Assembly: GCA_033852135.1 (NCBI GenBank)
Contig: JAWSVB010000017.1
Location: 98,814 to 162,813, forward strand
Length of the DNA: 64,000 nt
Direction of reading: 5' to 3'
Source: QZLE01 sp033852135
GTDB lineage: Bacteria; Pseudomonadota; Gammaproteobacteria; QZLD01
The position numbers and the translations under genes are program-made. How positions within the stretch are numbered: position 1 is the stretch's first letter; each line of letters starts with the position of its first letter. The notes beneath the pieces are model-generated. The model was not told the DNA's origin. It searched no databases and worked only from the letters and a program-made list of their open reading frames with translations. Of the stretch, positions 17,772-26,717 are shown one piece after another.

Positions 17772-18878
17772 TCACGTAATTGTTACCCTATGTTTCTTTG
17801 CAACTCGGTAGACCATCTGTTTTATTGTCAGATCCCATGAGGTTCCTTTTGCCTTATGCGGTTTAATTCCTAGCCTTTTCGCTGCTGGTGATAAAGCTGC
17901 TGTTGGTGTTCCAGTGCCAAAATCTCTACTAAACATCTTAGATGATATTTTTGTTTTAAGTGGCAAGTTAGTTTTTCTTGATTTTAGAGAAGACACATTT
18001 TTAGTATTCCAGCCATCAATTATCCAGGCATTTTTTCCCCAATTTTTGGTGTTTTTTGCTAGCCAACCCAGAATAGTGTCTATATCAGATTTTCCTTCGA
18101 ATGCTATAGCGTCGTCAATTGCTTTTTTAAACTCTTTTCCTTTTACGAGCAATGCAAAAGCATGCCCTTTAATAGCACCGCCTGAATAAAAGATATCGCC
18201 TTTTAATTGTCCATAAGGCATATTTTGGATCATATGCCCCATATTTAGTAGGTAAAGGCTTGTATAGGCGTGCTCTTCACATCTTCCTGATTCTGTTCTC
18301 GCTGCGATATTTGCCGCAGCAAGAATCATTGGCATCCTATATGTAATTGCCCAATCTGTGTTTGCTTGTTTTTTATAAGTTTTGGCCTGAGTTAATATTA
18401 AACTCCTGTACGACCAATCATTATTTTTTTTAGAAACTCCAAAGGAAATATACGGGAGGTACTTTTTATAAAGATTGAAGTTTACTGAAAATTTTGGAGA
18501 GTGTTCAAACTGCCGCAGGGTTTTGAGTAAGCTTTTATTTTTTAATAAATATAAAATAAACTCGCGTGTATTTACTGCATCTATTGAGTAATCAACCATT
18601 GCACTTACTTTTTGCGCAATCTTTTTAATGTCTGGCTCGTCATCGAAAAAGGCTGTAGCCCATTGGGTTAGCTTTAATAGTTGTTTGTTTTTTCCTATCT
18701 CTTTTTGAAGTTGTATGAATTGGGCATGGTGTTTCTTACCGTCATTGCCTTTAGTAACAGTTTTGGGGCGTAAGATGTTGCTGACTTTTCCTTTTGAAAC
18801 TTTTGTTGCGTTATTCACTATCTTGATTTGGCTACTAGCAGAAGCTGGAAGTTTTTTAAGTTTTGCTAGTTTTTTCAT
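17772..18878 (-). CDS. papain/transglutaminase-like Cys-His-Asp protein, paralogue 2
   Basis: A 368-residue paralogue of the neighbouring gene at 16.6 kb. It has the same plan: basic N-terminus, NILRPKTVTKGNDGKKH, FFDDEPDIKKIAQ, then the putative triad C200 (GRCEEH), H239 (KGHAFALL) and D288 (AWIIDGWN). It differs by extra sequence at about residues 105-150 and by a 25-residue insert before the conserved C-terminus SWDLTIKQMVYRVAKKH. No signal peptide or membrane segment is visible, so it is cytosolic or delivered by a specialised system. It is divergent from rnr. No small immunity-like gene lies alongside. Confidence 0.7.
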   Translation of the reverse strand: MKKLAKLKKLPASASSQIKIVNNATKVSKGKVSNILRPKTVTKGNDGKKHHAQFIQLQKEIGKNKQLLKLTQWATAFFDDEPDIKKIAQKVSAMVDYSIDAVNTREFILYLLKNKSLLKTLRQFEHSPKFSVNFNLYKKYLPYISFGVSKKNNDWSYRSLILTQAKTYKKQANTDWAITYRMPMILAAANIAARTESGRCEEHAYTSLYLLNMGHMIQNMPYGQLKGDIFYSGGAIKGHAFALLVKGKEFKKAIDDAIAFEGKSDIDTILGWLAKNTKNWGKNAWIIDGWNTKNVSSLKSRKTNLPLKTKISSKMFSRDFGTGTPTAALSPAAKRLGIKPHKAKGTSWDLTIKQMVYRVAKKHRVTIT

Positions 18879-18932
18879 GTGCCTATTTAGGTAATCCGTT
18901 TTCTAATAAGTTATTTGCATCAATTAATGAGT

Positions 18933-18938
18933 TATAAT
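18933..18938 (+). promoter_or_regulatory. possible -10 element of rnr
   Basis: A perfect TATAAT lies 32 bp upstream of the rnr start codon. The -35 position at optimal spacing (GTTATT) is poor, so the assignment rests mainly on the -10 hexamer and its place in the divergent intergenic region. Confidence 0.35.
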
Positions 18939-18969
18939 CTACCTCATAATACCCAAACCGGAAAATTTA

Positions 18970-21183
18970 ATGGCTAAAAAAGCTCCAAGTAAGAAAAAAA
19001 ACAAAGGTAAACGGAAAAGCGCTGACCCTCATATAGAGAGGGAGAAGAAGAAATACGGCCGCCCGATTCCAAGCCGTGAGTTTATTTTGTCAGCTTTGCA
19101 GAAGGCTGGTGTGCCACTGAAGCGCAGAGCTATTGCTGAGGCAATTGGCATCCGTGAGAATAATGAAACAGATAAAGAGGCTCTGCGTCGTCGCATCGGA
19201 GCTATGGTGCGTGATGGTCAGCTGATTAAAAATCGTAAAGGTTTTTATGTGTTGGTAAATGATGATGAGTTGATTCGCGGTACCATCGTTGGTCATCCTG
19301 ATGGATTTGGGTATCTCAAACCAGATAATGGCAGTGATAGGATGTTTATCCCACCACGTGAGATGCGCGCAGCTCTTCACAACGACATAGTTGTGGTGCG
19401 GGTTACTGGCTTGGATCGTAAAGGTGGGCGTGAATGCTCGATAGTAGAGATGGTGTCTCGCGCTAATCATACCATCGTTGGACGTTTTCATAATGATTCA
19501 GGAATTGGTTTTGTAACGCCAGAAAATCGTCGTATTAATCAAGATATCCTTATCCCTAAAGAATTTTTTAATGGTGCAGATGAGGGGCAGATTGTCGTTG
19601 CCGAGGTAACTCAGCAGCCAACTTCTCATCACCAGCCAATGGGCAAAGTTACTGAGATTTTAGGTGAGCATATGGCTCCGGGGATGGAGATAGGAATCGC
19701 CTCCCGCGTTTATGGTATCCCTGTGGTTTGGCCTGAGGGTGTTGAGCAAGAGATTGAGAAGTTTAAAACTACTGTTCCAACAGCGGCAAAAAAGAATCGT
19801 GTTGACCTGCGTGAACTGCCACTAGTAACTATCGATGGTGAAGATGCGCGTGATTTTGATGATGCGGTTTACTGTACTCCGGTAGCAAGTGGCTGGAAGG
19901 TTTTGGTTGCGATTGCCGATGTGGCTCACTATGTAAAACCTGGTTCAGAGCTGGATATGGAAGCACAAAGTCGTGGTACCTCGGTATATTTCCCCGATTC
20001 AGTTATCCCTATGTTGCCAGAGAAACTTTCCAATGGCCTTTGTTCTATTAATCCAAAGGTAGATCGTCTGTGTTTGGTATGCGAGATGGTTATCAGTAAA
20101 AAGGGGAGGGTGCAGCGTTCAAAATTCTACGATGCGGTGATGCGCTCTAAAGCCCGCCTCACCTATACCGAGGTTGCCGCCATTTTAGTTGATGGTGATG
20201 AAAAGTTAGCGAAGAAAAGAGAGGATGTTCTCCCGGATCTAAAAAATCTTTGGGATGTATACAAGGTTTTGCGTAAGGCTCGTGGTCAACGTGGTGCAAT
20301 TGATTTTGATACGGTGGAAACCAGAATAATCTTTAATGAAGAGCGCAAGATAGAGAAGATCGTTCCAACCACGAGAAACGAGGCGCACCTGTTGATTGAA
20401 GAGTGCATGGTGGCGGCGAATGTTTGTGCAGCACAGTTTGTAGAGAAGTTTAGGGTTCCGGCTCTGTTTCGCGATCACGATACGCCAAAGACCGATAAGC
20501 TGGAGTTGTTGTATCAGTTCCTTGGTCAGCTTGGTTATACCTTGGGTAAAGGTGATGGACCAACTCCGAAGGATTATGCAGAGTTGGTTGAGATCATCAA
20601 AGAGCGCCCCGATTTTAATATGATTCAGACCGTATTGTTACGCTCTTTATCGCAGGCGGAATATCGTCCAGATAACATCGGACATTTTGGTTTAGCACTC
20701 GATAGCTATGCTCATTTTACTTCGCCGATTCGCCGCTATCCCGATCTACTTTTGCATCGAGCAATTAAACATATTGTGAATGGTGGAGATGCTAAGTCTT
20801 ATCGTTACAGTTTTGGTGAGATGGAAAGCTTGGGTAAACAATGCTCCATGGCGGAAAGGCGCGCTGATGATGCAACGCGTGATGTTATGCTCAGCCTCAA
20901 GTGTCAGTTTATGCAAGACAAGCTAGAGGAAGAGTTTGATGGTGTAATCACCGGTGTTACCTCATTTGGAATGTTTGTGGAGATATCCGATATCTATGTA
21001 GAGGGGTTAGTACATGTTACGGCGATGGGAGATGATTACTTCCATTTTGACCCGGTAGTACACAAAATGAGCGGTGAAAGAAGCGGTAAGACCTATCGTT
21101 TGGGTGACAAGGTTAGAATTAAGGTTATCCGCGTAGATATTGAAGATAAGCAGATTGATTTTGAATTGGTTGCCGAATCGTAG
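18970..21183 (+). CDS. rnr: ribonuclease R
   Basis: A 737-residue 3'-5' exoribonuclease that degrades structured RNA, including rRNA fragments and tmRNA-tagged messages. A Lys-rich head is followed by the winged-helix domain (SREFILSALQKAGVPLKRRAIAEA). Two cold-shock domains come next (GTIVGHPDGFGYLKP). The RNB catalytic domain has DGEDARDFDDAVY, whose clustered Asp residues bind metal, and HFGLALDSYAHFTSPIRRYPDLLLHR. A C-terminal S1 domain (FDGVITGVTSFGMFVEI) completes it. The usual Lys-rich tail after S1 is missing, as the protein ends LVAES. rlmB follows, as is typical, but with a repeat-filled 158-bp gap. Confidence 0.97.
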   Translation: MAKKAPSKKKNKGKRKSADPHIEREKKKYGRPIPSREFILSALQKAGVPLKRRAIAEAIGIRENNETDKEALRRRIGAMVRDGQLIKNRKGFYVLVNDDELIRGTIVGHPDGFGYLKPDNGSDRMFIPPREMRAALHNDIVVVRVTGLDRKGGRECSIVEMVSRANHTIVGRFHNDSGIGFVTPENRRINQDILIPKEFFNGADEGQIVVAEVTQQPTSHHQPMGKVTEILGEHMAPGMEIGIASRVYGIPVVWPEGVEQEIEKFKTTVPTAAKKNRVDLRELPLVTIDGEDARDFDDAVYCTPVASGWKVLVAIADVAHYVKPGSELDMEAQSRGTSVYFPDSVIPMLPEKLSNGLCSINPKVDRLCLVCEMVISKKGRVQRSKFYDAVMRSKARLTYTEVAAILVDGDEKLAKKREDVLPDLKNLWDVYKVLRKARGQRGAIDFDTVETRIIFNEERKIEKIVPTTRNEAHLLIEECMVAANVCAAQFVEKFRVPALFRDHDTPKTDKLELLYQFLGQLGYTLGKGDGPTPKDYAELVEIIKERPDFNMIQTVLLRSLSQAEYRPDNIGHFGLALDSYAHFTSPIRRYPDLLLHRAIKHIVNGGDAKSYRYSFGEMESLGKQCSMAERRADDATRDVMLSLKCQFMQDKLEEEFDGVITGVTSFGMFVEISDIYVEGLVHVTAMGDDYFHFDPVVHKMSGERSGKTYRLGDKVRIKVIRVDIEDKQIDFELVAES

Positions 21184-21224
21184 AAATTTTCAAGATTCCT
21201 GAGCCTTTCGACTACGCTCAAGAT

Positions 21225-21262
21225 AAACCAAGAACTAAAGGTTCAGCCAGCTTGGTTTTATG
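21225..21262 (+). terminator. hairpin downstream of rnr
   Basis: AAACCAAG and CTTGGTTT pair around an 18-nt loop and run into TTTTATG. It could partly terminate rnr transcripts before rlmB. The loop contains a small GAAC...GTTC inner pairing. Confidence 0.45.
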
Positions 21263-21270
21263 AATAGATA

Positions 21271-21331
21271 GATCAACTGGGGTCAGCAGTAGATTGTATC
21301 GAAGATCAAAGACTCTGACCCCATTGATCAA
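21271..21331 (+). repeat. MITE-like element, copy 2, just upstream of rlmB
   Basis: The ends GATCAACTGGGGTCAG and CTGACCCCATTGATC are inverted repeats differing by one extra base, enclosing 30 bp. The sequence matches the 16.5-kb copy in the opposite orientation. Termini of the GGGGTCAG type are common near REP-associated (Y1) transposases, which would supply mobility in trans; none is in this window. It ends 10 bp before the rlmB start codon. Confidence 0.7.
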
Positions 21332-21341
21332 AGTGAAGAAT

Positions 21342-22082
21342 ATGAAAACAGAATACATACACGGAATACACGCAGTAAAATCAGCGCTTAAATATGACTC
21401 AACAACCATTCAGGAAATTATGGTTGATAAAAGGCGTAGTGATGATAAGTCTAACGCAATTATCAGTGCTGCAAAAAAGGCAGATGTGACTGTAAGTCGC
21501 AGAGATAAAAAAGAGCTGGATAAGTTGGCTGATGGCGAAAATCATCAGGGAGTTATCGCGATTGCGGTTGGGGCTAAGCCTAAAAGTGATAAAGATCTGG
21601 CAGATTTTTTACAGCAATTAGAACACAACCCATTTCTGTTGATTCTTGATGGTGTACAAGATCCGCATAATTTAGGCGCCTGTTTGCGTAGTGCAAATGC
21701 GGCTGGAGTTGATGCAGTTATTATCCCTAAAGATAAGGCTGTAGGGATGACCTCTGTGGTACACAAAGTTTCCTGTGGTGCTTCACATGTGACCCCTGTA
21801 TTTCAGATCACCAACCTTGCTCGCACTATGAAATCTTTGCAGAAAGATGGCGTATGGATAGTTGGTACAGCTGGCGAGACAGATCAATCGTATCTTGATT
21901 ATGATTTTAAGGGTTCTGTTGCGGTAGTTATGGGAGCAGAGGGTGATGGTATGCGCCGCCTTACCAAAGATGCTTGTGATTATTTGGTTAAAATTCCTAT
22001 GGATGGTGTGGTTGAAAGCCTTAATGTTTCAGTTGCAACCGGTGTGGTTTTGTTTGAGGCAAAGCGACAGAGGTCGATCTAA
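21342..22082 (+). CDS. rlmB: 23S rRNA (guanosine-2'-O-)-methyltransferase RlmB
   Basis: A SPOUT-class enzyme methylating G2251 of 23S rRNA. The N-terminal substrate-binding domain starts MKTEYIHGIHAVKSALKYD. The SPOUT domain has the three family motifs: LDGVQDPHNLGACLRSANAAG (knot start), VAVVMGAEGDGMRR and IPMDGVVESLNVSVATGVVLFE. The frame opens earlier at 21294, but that part would be encoded by the MITE-like element. The ATG at 21342 gives the normal N-terminus and 246 residues. The ribosome binding site (GTGAAGAA) is poor, perhaps because of the inserted element. Confidence 0.95.
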   Translation: MKTEYIHGIHAVKSALKYDSTTIQEIMVDKRRSDDKSNAIISAAKKADVTVSRRDKKELDKLADGENHQGVIAIAVGAKPKSDKDLADFLQQLEHNPFLLILDGVQDPHNLGACLRSANAAGVDAVIIPKDKAVGMTSVVHKVSCGASHVTPVFQITNLARTMKSLQKDGVWIVGTAGETDQSYLDYDFKGSVAVVMGAEGDGMRRLTKDACDYLVKIPMDGVVESLNVSVATGVVLFEAKRQRSI

Positions 22083-22125
22083 TCTATAATGAGCTTTATT
22101 TTATGCAGTAGATCTGGAGATAAAG

Positions 22126-23877
22126 ATGCTAAAAAAGCAGAAAGGATTCTCGCTATTTTTATTCCTGTTTGGTTCGGCGTTCTTTGGGTTCGCTGCTGCA
22201 TTCTTTATCTTCGTTGTTTTTCCTCAATTATCAGATTGGCATCGGATGCAGAGTTGGGTGCCAGTAAACGCCACAATTCTCAGTGCAAAACTAAATTCAA
22301 ATTATAGCGATGGTTCAACTACCTATTCGGTGAGTGCTAGATATAGCTATGCATACCAAGGTAGGGCATATAAAAATAATCGTGTATCTATATCTGAAGG
22401 CAATGACAATATTGGTAGTTATCAACAGGATCTATATCGCAGGATTGAGCGTCAGCGTAACGATGATGAAGCCGTAAGGGTTTGGCTAGACCCTAATAAC
22501 CCTAAAGATTCAATAATAGATCGTGAAATGCGCTGGGGGTTATTCGCCTTTGAGATGGTATTTGTGGTGGTGTTTGGTGGAATAGGGGGGGTAGTAATTG
22601 CCGTTTCCATGTTCTCAAAAATGAGCCCCGGGCGTAATCGCAAAGCCAAAGTGGTGAGAAATGGTAAAACAATAGATGATTATGACTTCAGTAACCCACC
22701 TGTTATTCGATCCAATATTGTAGGTAAATTTATCGGGGCATGGCTGTTTACTATTATTTGGAACGGCATAGCTGCTCCGGCATCAATATTTGGCATGCAG
22801 GAGTATTTTGAGAAGCAGGAGCCATTGCTGCTTTTGGTTTTATTGTTTCCGGCAGCTGGTATTTGGTTATTTATCTATGTCTTTAAAGCGACGCTGGAGT
22901 TTCTCCGCTTTGGTAGAATGGAATTAACCCCAGACCCTTATCCTGGGTCGATTGGGGGCAATGTTGGTGGAACTATTGAGCTGAAAGAGGAGTATAATTC
23001 AGCCATTAAATATGAGTTGGCACTAAGTTGCATCCATGTTTATTACACCACTTCCGGTTCTGGGAAAAACAGAAGTAGAAGCAAACACGAAAAGCTGCTG
23101 TGGCAGAGGGACGGGGTAGCTAAATCTGATTCATGCCTTCTAGGTACAAGGTTAGAATTCTGTTTTGATATTCCTACAGACTTACCAGCTTCAAGTGATG
23201 ATAGTGATGATTATCATGAATGGCGGCTTGGTTTAGAGGCAGATTTGCCTGGCATTGACCTGGATAGAGAGTTTACGATTCCTGTTGTAACAGGGGTAAG
23301 AGAATCAAGCGCACATATTCAGCAAGCTAAAGTTGTTCCTGCATCGGAAGATATGGAGATACCAGAGAAGTTCTTGCAGATTCAAGATACTTTAGATGGT
23401 ATAGAGCTGTTGTATCAGCGCCAAAAAAGTGGACTATATTCGGTATTTAAACTGTTGGTTGGCTTGGGTTTTGTTGGGTTTATCTCGTGGATTGGGTTTT
23501 CTGCCGCCAAGGCTGCAGATGAGATTTCACTTTTTGTATATTTCTTTGTCGCTATATTTGGATTGATTGTAGCCTCGGGTATAGGTTTTAGCTTGTATCA
23601 ATTCTTGCATACACTAAAGGTTACAATTGGCGGTGGCAAAATCGTATCGGTAAGCAAAATAATATTTCCCGTTAAAGTTAGAGAGATAGAGATAGCCAAT
23701 ATTAAGAATATTCAAAAGAGTAAATCTTTTCAGGGCAGCAGTGGAGGGAACACCCCAGTTGCATATTATAAAATTGAAGTTTTTGGTAAGTATGGGGAAA
23801 AGGTTTGTGTTGCCAGAGGGGTTAAAGGTGAGCAGTTGGTAGATGCAATTATTGCTAGGATTGAGGGGTATATTTAA
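22126..23877 (+). CDS. DUF3592-domain membrane protein
   Basis: A 583-residue protein with membrane helices at about 10-30, 140-165, 200-220, 235-260, 435-460 and 465-490. The N-terminal extracytoplasmic segment (WVPVNATILSAKLNSN...VSARYSYAYQGRAYKNNRVS...VWLDPNNPKDSIID) is the DUF3592 signature. The middle contains a soluble beta-rich stretch, and the C-terminus resembles a small PH-like domain. Function unknown. The stop codon is directly followed by the TTG start of the MerR regulator, so the two are probably cotranscribed. Confidence 0.7.
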   Translation: MLKKQKGFSLFLFLFGSAFFGFAAAFFIFVVFPQLSDWHRMQSWVPVNATILSAKLNSNYSDGSTTYSVSARYSYAYQGRAYKNNRVSISEGNDNIGSYQQDLYRRIERQRNDDEAVRVWLDPNNPKDSIIDREMRWGLFAFEMVFVVVFGGIGGVVIAVSMFSKMSPGRNRKAKVVRNGKTIDDYDFSNPPVIRSNIVGKFIGAWLFTIIWNGIAAPASIFGMQEYFEKQEPLLLLVLLFPAAGIWLFIYVFKATLEFLRFGRMELTPDPYPGSIGGNVGGTIELKEEYNSAIKYELALSCIHVYYTTSGSGKNRSRSKHEKLLWQRDGVAKSDSCLLGTRLEFCFDIPTDLPASSDDSDDYHEWRLGLEADLPGIDLDREFTIPVVTGVRESSAHIQQAKVVPASEDMEIPEKFLQIQDTLDGIELLYQRQKSGLYSVFKLLVGLGFVGFISWIGFSAAKAADEISLFVYFFVAIFGLIVASGIGFSLYQFLHTLKVTIGGGKIVSVSKIIFPVKVREIEIANIKNIQKSKSFQGSSGGNTPVAYYKIEVFGKYGEKVCVARGVKGEQLVDAIIARIEGYI

Positions 23878-24708
23878 TTGAATAAACTGTTCTCAATAGG
23901 TGATTTTGCAAAAATTGCTGATGTATCGGTTCAGGCTTTGCGTCATTATGACAAGACTGGAATCCTTAAACCTCATAGCACTGATGAGGAGAGCAGTTAT
24001 AGATACTACTCTCAGGAACAGTTGTTCTCTCTAAATAATATAAAGATGCTGCAATCCGTTGGGTTTACCCTGCAAGAGATTGCTGAGCTAAGTATATCAA
24101 GTTCACTTCCAGATCTTATCGATGCATACCAGCAAAAGGCGGAGACTGTTAATCAGCAGATCGCAGATCTGCGTAAGGCGCGCAAGCAGTTGGTTTGGTA
24201 TCAAGAGATTCTGGGGAGAATGAAACAGCCAATAGTCGATGTGGACGAGAACGATATTGGGAAAGTATACCTGCGTGAAGCTCCTGAGCACAGGCTGCTT
24301 ATGGTGCGTGAGAATGTGTGTTATGACTATCCATCATTATTGATGCTATACAACCAACTATTGAAAAAGTTGTTTGAACAGCGCTGTAAGGTGGTGGGTG
24401 GTTTGAATACCGTATTTTACGGCGGCTACCATGATATCTATCATAAAAGAACTGACATTGCCTTGGCATTTTTATTAGAGCCAGAGTCTAAGCGAGGGAA
24501 GAAACAGCCCGCGCAGCGTTATCTTAGCTGCTTGCATAAAGGTAAGTACCCAACATCTCTTGAAACTTACGCTAAGCTGCAAGAGTATGCACAAGAGAAT
24601 AGATTTGTTCTATCTGCACCAGTGAGTCATGTGCTTAGGGTGCCGATTGCAGCAGTAGAAGATCCGAATGCGACAGTTTTTGAGCTCAGAATTCCTGTCT
24701 CTGATTAA
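23878..24708 (+). CDS. MerR-family regulator with GyrI-like effector domain (BmrR type)
   Basis: A 276-residue regulator. The N-terminal winged helix FSIGDFAKIADVSVQALRHYDKTGILKP...YRYYSQEQL is the MerR DNA-binding domain. A dimerisation coiled coil (about 80-118) follows, then a GyrI/BmrR-like ligand domain (about 128-275; VYLREAPEHRLLMVREN...TVFELRIPV). It starts with TTG directly after the preceding stop, a coupled arrangement. Such proteins usually sense aromatic or cationic drugs and activate promoters with 19-20-bp spacers; one such spacer is present at 24.75 kb before the hydrolase gene, which it may control. Confidence 0.85.
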   Translation: MNKLFSIGDFAKIADVSVQALRHYDKTGILKPHSTDEESSYRYYSQEQLFSLNNIKMLQSVGFTLQEIAELSISSSLPDLIDAYQQKAETVNQQIADLRKARKQLVWYQEILGRMKQPIVDVDENDIGKVYLREAPEHRLLMVRENVCYDYPSLLMLYNQLLKKLFEQRCKVVGGLNTVFYGGYHDIYHKRTDIALAFLLEPESKRGKKQPAQRYLSCLHKGKYPTSLETYAKLQEYAQENRFVLSAPVSHVLRVPIAAVEDPNATVFELRIPVSD

Positions 24709-24748
24709 ACTCATTGAAATATAATAAGAAAATAACTGATATTCCTGC

Positions 24749-24780
24749 TTGACTCTATACCTGCTACACGGGATTAACAT
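24749..24780 (+). promoter_or_regulatory. possible long-spacer MerR-type promoter
   Basis: TTGACT and TAACAT are separated by 20 bp, the over-long spacing typical of promoters that MerR proteins untwist. A clear dyad in the spacer is not obvious. It lies between the MerR gene and the hydrolase gene. Confidence 0.35.
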
Positions 24781-24822
24781 ATAGACATGAACTAAACATT
24801 TATCCGAAATAAGGAGAATATC

Positions 24823-25662
24823 ATGTCTAAGATGCCAATAAATGACTTTCAAATGTACGTTGAAGATCGCGGTGAATCAGATCAGCGCGAGGCGGTTATA
24901 TTTTTTAATGGAAGTCTCTCATCTGCCAATAGTTGGTATCCAATGCTTGATCTTTTCGAACGTGAAAAGGTTAGAGTTGTTCTACATGACTATCGTGGTC
25001 AAAGACTATCTGATTTTGATGATGCTCCAATTACTTATGCCCAACATGCTGATGATGCCAATGTAATGTTGGAAAAGCTTGGGATTGAGAGGGTGCATAT
25101 TGTTGGGACCTCTTACGGAACAGTTTCTGCGCAGCGGTTTGCCATAGATTATCCAGAAAAAGTCGTTTCTATGACCTTGATTGAGGCATTTAGCGAGATG
25201 GATGTAAATACCGAGAACTGGGTAATCCGCTTTGTTGATTGGTTAAAGCAGGCCGTTGATGATGAGTCTGCACGCGCCAGAGTTTATCAAAACATGTTGC
25301 CGTTATTTTTTAGCCCTGAATTTGCTGCTGCTAACCGTGAAGCACTTGAAGCAAGGGCTGCTGACTTTGCTCAGTTACCAGCATCCTTTTTTCAAGGGAT
25401 AGTACGTATCTACGAGAATCAGTTAGCCAATACTCCAATAACTTCTGAATTGCATAAGATAAAAGTGCCAACAATGGTGATTTGGAGTGAGATGGATGTG
25501 CTTACCCCTTGGGCTTTAACTCAGGTTATCAAAGAGAATATTCCTCATGCAGAAGTGGTGAAGATTCCAAATACAGGGCATGTTGCAATTGCAGAAAGTC
25601 CTAAACTACTTGAGTCATTGATGTATGGCTTTATTAAACAGAACTGGGAAGGCAAACAGTAG
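24823..25662 (+). CDS. alpha/beta-fold hydrolase
   Basis: A 279-residue cytosolic hydrolase. The nucleophile elbow is GTSYG (Ser), the acid is probably the Asp in IWSEMDVLTP, and the base is His in NTGHVAIAESP. FFNGSLSSANSW carries the oxyanion region. The fold covers esterases, lactonases and haloalkane-type enzymes; the substrate is not predictable. A GGAGAA ribosome binding site precedes the ATG. It is followed closely by an AEC transporter and a nitroreductase, suggesting a small detoxification or catabolic operon under the upstream MerR regulator. Confidence 0.85.
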   Translation: MSKMPINDFQMYVEDRGESDQREAVIFFNGSLSSANSWYPMLDLFEREKVRVVLHDYRGQRLSDFDDAPITYAQHADDANVMLEKLGIERVHIVGTSYGTVSAQRFAIDYPEKVVSMTLIEAFSEMDVNTENWVIRFVDWLKQAVDDESARARVYQNMLPLFFSPEFAAANREALEARAADFAQLPASFFQGIVRIYENQLANTPITSELHKIKVPTMVIWSEMDVLTPWALTQVIKENIPHAEVVKIPNTGHVAIAESPKLLESLMYGFIKQNWEGKQ

Positions 25663-25699
25663 TTTCAAGTTGATAGCTATTGGTTGAGAGGAGATTGCC

Positions 25700-26653
25700 A
25701 TGAAAGAGATCATAGAGTCAGTAGCCTTGTTAGTTGTATTTGGCGCTGTTGGATATTTTGTTAGGCAGCGTGAAATAATTACCGACAAAGGTGTTAAAGA
25801 GATGTCCGGCTTTTTAATTAGAATAGCTATGCCAGCTTTGATCCTCTATTCAATAATACGTCCAGGGATGGTTGGTTTGGAAAAAACCGGATTACCATTG
25901 ATTGGAATCTCAATAATGGTTTATGCGCTAAGCATTGTATTTGGCTTGATTGTAGCTCGTCTTTGGATTGGTAGAGAATCTATCGACCAGGTTGGATCTG
26001 AGAGTAATGAGGCAAAAGGTGACGGAGGAATGGTGGCCTTTGGTTGCTCTTTTTCCAATGTTGGTTATATGGGGATCCCTGTAGCTATGGCCCTATTTGG
26101 TGAATATGCTGTTGGTTTGGTTGCTTTATACAATCTGCCATTTGCTCTTTTGGTATTTACTTTAGGGCAGCGTTTAATTGCGGGCAAAGCTGCGGTATCC
26201 AATTGGAAGCAGTGGTTAAACCCTTGTGTAATAGCATCAATTATAGGTTTAGGAACCTATCTTGCTGAGATTCAGGTGCCTGACTTTGTATTAAGTGGGA
26301 TGAAACCATTTGCAGATATGACACTGCCTTTATCAATGCTGGTTATCGGAGCAATGTTACATGGTGCTAAATTGACAGATATGCTGGATATGCGAGCAAT
26401 CGGTATTAGCTTAATCCGTTTAATTGTTATTCCAGCTATGGTTTATGGCTTATTGATTGGTTGGATCGCAGAACCGATGTTGATTATGGTTCCGGTGATA
26501 ATTGCAGCGATGCCAATAGCTGCCAACGCGCCGGTTATTGCAGAACACTATAACGGTAATGTTAAGTTAGCAACGCGCTCTGTATTTTTATCAACTGTGT
26601 TATCGGTTATTTCCATACCAGCATGGGGGTGGTTCGTGTTGAGATTGGCTTGA
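25700..26653 (+). CDS. AEC-family transporter
   Basis: A 317-residue integral membrane protein with about ten hydrophobic helices in two repeats of five, as in the auxin efflux carrier/bile-acid transporter-like families. Conserved features are GFLIRIAMPALILYSI, FGCSFSNVGYMGIPVAMALFG and MPIAANAPVIAEHYNGNVKLAT, the last two with the Asn/Pro-rich helix breaks of the transport core. It probably moves an organic anion. It begins 37 bp after the hydrolase with GAGAGGAG as ribosome binding site. Confidence 0.85.
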   Translation: MKEIIESVALLVVFGAVGYFVRQREIITDKGVKEMSGFLIRIAMPALILYSIIRPGMVGLEKTGLPLIGISIMVYALSIVFGLIVARLWIGRESIDQVGSESNEAKGDGGMVAFGCSFSNVGYMGIPVAMALFGEYAVGLVALYNLPFALLVFTLGQRLIAGKAAVSNWKQWLNPCVIASIIGLGTYLAEIQVPDFVLSGMKPFADMTLPLSMLVIGAMLHGAKLTDMLDMRAIGISLIRLIVIPAMVYGLLIGWIAEPMLIMVPVIIAAMPIAANAPVIAEHYNGNVKLATRSVFLSTVLSVISIPAWGWFVLRLA

Positions 26654-26717
26654 ATCTAAATATATGCGTTTTGCGGCAGTAAAAATATTGTTAGATATAA
26701 AAAGTGAGGAGAATGTT

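Noticed and set aside
21294..21341. N-terminal extension of RlmB
   Set aside because: The extra codons lie within the MITE-like element, and the family starts at the ATG at 21342.
22089..22307. 72-codon frame at the start of the DUF3592 gene
   Set aside because: It lies in a shifted frame over the long membrane-protein gene, which has its own ribosome binding site and family signature.
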